Assembly (NCBI GenBank): GCA_036273855.1
Contig: DASUGU010000103.1
Span: forward strand, 47,211-111,210
DNA: 64,000 nt
Source: DATEPR01 sp036273855
Lineage (GTDB): Bacteria > Actinomycetota > Actinomycetes > Mycobacteriales > Pseudonocardiaceae
Reading direction: 5' to 3'
The position numbers and the translations under genes are program-made. Below the pieces are notes generated by a model. It made no database searches, had not been told where the DNA came from, and saw only the letters and a program-made list of their open reading frames with translations. Positions 62,958 through 64,000 of this stretch are shown here, in pieces; position 1 is the first letter of the stretch; each line of letters starts with the position of its first letter.

Positions 62958-64000
62958 TGCGCGCCCATCCGGCCGGGCCGCGGCACGCGGATGTCTTGCT
63001 GCCGGCCAACACGGCAGGACCTCGTCCGTCCACTCCGGATGAACTGAACGAGCTGCCGGACGGTGTGTGGCCACGCAACGCGGCCCGTGCCGACGACGGC
63101 GTGCTGCGGCTGGGCGGGGTGGACGTGCGGGATCTCGCCGAGTCCTACGGCACCCCGCTGTTCGTCGTCGACGAGGCCGACTTCCGGTCCCGCTGCGCCG
63201 AGTTCGCCGCCGCGTTCGGCGATCCGGCGCTGGTGCACTACGCGTCCAAGGCGTTCCTGTCCGTCCAGGTGGCCCGCTGGATCGCCGACGAGGGTCTCGG
63301 GCTGGACGTGTGCAGCGGCGGCGAGCTCGCCATCGCGCTGCGCGCCGGGTTCCCGGTCGAGCGGATCACGTTCCACGGCAACAACAAGTCGGCCGACGAG
63401 CTGCTGACCGCGATCGACGCGGGCGTCGGCGTGGTGGTGCTGGACTCGTTCTTCGAGATCACCCGGCTGGACGCGCTGACCAGGGAACGCGACGTCGTCC
63501 AGAACGTGCTCATCCGGGCCACCGTCGGTGTCGAGGCGCACACCCACGAGTTCATCTCGACCGCCCACGAGGACCAGAAGTTTGGGCTCTCGCTGGCGGG
63601 TGGTGCCGCGATGGCTGCCGTTCGTCGCGTGTTCGAGACCGACCACCTGCGGCTGGTGGGCCTACACAGCCACATCGGCTCCCAGATCTTCGACGTCGCC
63701 GGGTTCGAACTGGCGGCGCACCGCGTGATCGGCCTATTGCGCGACATCGTCGCCGGGTTCGGCATCGACAAGACGTCGCAGCTCTCCACCGTCGATCTCG
63801 GTGGCGGACTCGGCATTTCGTATCTCCCGCAGGATGATCCACCACCGGTTAAGGAGCTGGCCGCCAAACTCAGCGCCATCGTGCGCAACGAGTCGGCCGC
63901 CGTAGGCCTCCCGGCGCCGCGACTGGTGGTCGAGCCCGGCCGCGCCATCGCCGGACCGGGCACCATCACGCTGTACGAGGTCGGCACGGTCAAGGACGTC
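62957..64000 (+). CDS. lysA: Diaminopimelate decarboxylase (partial, cut by right edge)
   Basis: The first 348 codons of LysA, which makes lysine from meso-diaminopimelate using pyridoxal phosphate. The PLP lysine is in VHYASKAFLS, the phosphate-binding glycines in VDLGGGLGISY, and a basic active-site EPGR segment follows. The start is ATG 62957 overlapping the argS stop. In actinobacteria argS-lysA usually continues to hom-thrC-thrB, which would lie to the right. Confidence 0.96.
   Translation, partial: MRAHPAGPRHADVLLPANTAGPRPSTPDELNELPDGVWPRNAARADDGVLRLGGVDVRDLAESYGTPLFVVDEADFRSRCAEFAAAFGDPALVHYASKAFLSVQVARWIADEGLGLDVCSGGELAIALRAGFPVERITFHGNNKSADELLTAIDAGVGVVVLDSFFEITRLDALTRERDVVQNVLIRATVGVEAHTHEFISTAHEDQKFGLSLAGGAAMAAVRRVFETDHLRLVGLHSHIGSQIFDVAGFELAAHRVIGLLRDIVAGFGIDKTSQLSTVDLGGGLGISYLPQDDPPPVKELAAKLSAIVRNESAAVGLPAPRLVVEPGRAIAGPGTITLYEVGTVKDV

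Overview
The window is high-GC (about 70% by eye) DNA with the coding style of a filamentous actinobacterium. GTG and TTG starts are common, operons are tightly overlapping, and many start codons sit 6-8 bases after a TAnnnT-like -10 box. The gene families fit Actinomycetota, most likely Pseudonocardiales (for example a Kutzneria/Amycolatopsis-like genome): AccA1/AccD1-type acyl-CoA carboxylase, a 10-methyl fatty-acid (tuberculostearate-type) gene pair, a deazaflavin-dependent reductase, an L,D-transpeptidase lipoprotein, an EphD-like fusion, and tRNA-Arg/argS/lysA. The genus is inference. I see no prophage, transposase, CRISPR array or large biosynthetic cluster; this is chromosomal, mostly metabolic DNA.

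Layout. 1-4.6 kb: a secreted SGNH hydrolase cut by the left edge, an FAD monooxygenase, a small acidic protein, a class II aldolase and two overlapping TetR regulators. 4.8-10.5 kb: a second SGNH hydrolase, then a branched-chain acyl-CoA catabolic operon (carboxylase beta, carboxylase alpha, acyl-CoA dehydrogenase). The upstream TetR gene and this operon share a 16-bp operator-like motif. 10.5-12.1 kb: a DGPF protein plus ECF sigma pair with an ECF42-like promoter. 12.2-14.1 kb: PdxH-like oxidase and L,D-transpeptidase. 14.3-18.7 kb: tmsA-tmsB lipid methylation genes and a GT-C glycosyltransferase. 18.7-26.8 kb: CtaG-like protein, alcohol dehydrogenase with a FabG-like reductase, a ThDP enzyme with a GlcD-like oxidase, and a secreted GH/FN3/CBM2 enzyme. 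26.9-34.2 kb: a TetR gene and a five-gene oligopeptide ABC importer with the order C-A-B-D-F.

34.3-49.4 kb: a PHP-UvrD fusion, a UbiA prenyltransferase, an intergenic tandem repeat array, DinB, TPR, GST-like and deazaflavin genes, an ankyrin gene whose leader can hide its own ribosome binding site, a Tat-exported M28 peptidase, a reductase, an orphan type II thioesterase, a membrane diguanylate cyclase and an anchored two-domain protein. 49.4-58.6 kb: a methyltransferase, an MFS exporter facing a tandem nitroreductase (SagB-like) gene, with one base apparently missing where they meet, then an APH-like kinase, small membrane proteins, a SigE-type ECF sigma with a membrane partner, and a DinB-like/hydrolase pair. 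58.7-64 kb: a low-GC remnant bounded by copies of the tRNA-Arg 3' end, tRNA-Arg(CCG), an EphD-like fusion, argS and the start of lysA.

The best-supported second-look items are the shared TetR operator, the missing base at 51535-51538, the SD-sequestering leader at 42634-42680, the tandem repeats at 38259-38523, the 16-bp hairpin at 57046-57088, the PHP-helicase fusion, and the tRNA-Arg-bounded remnant. I found no system that I can call wholly new.
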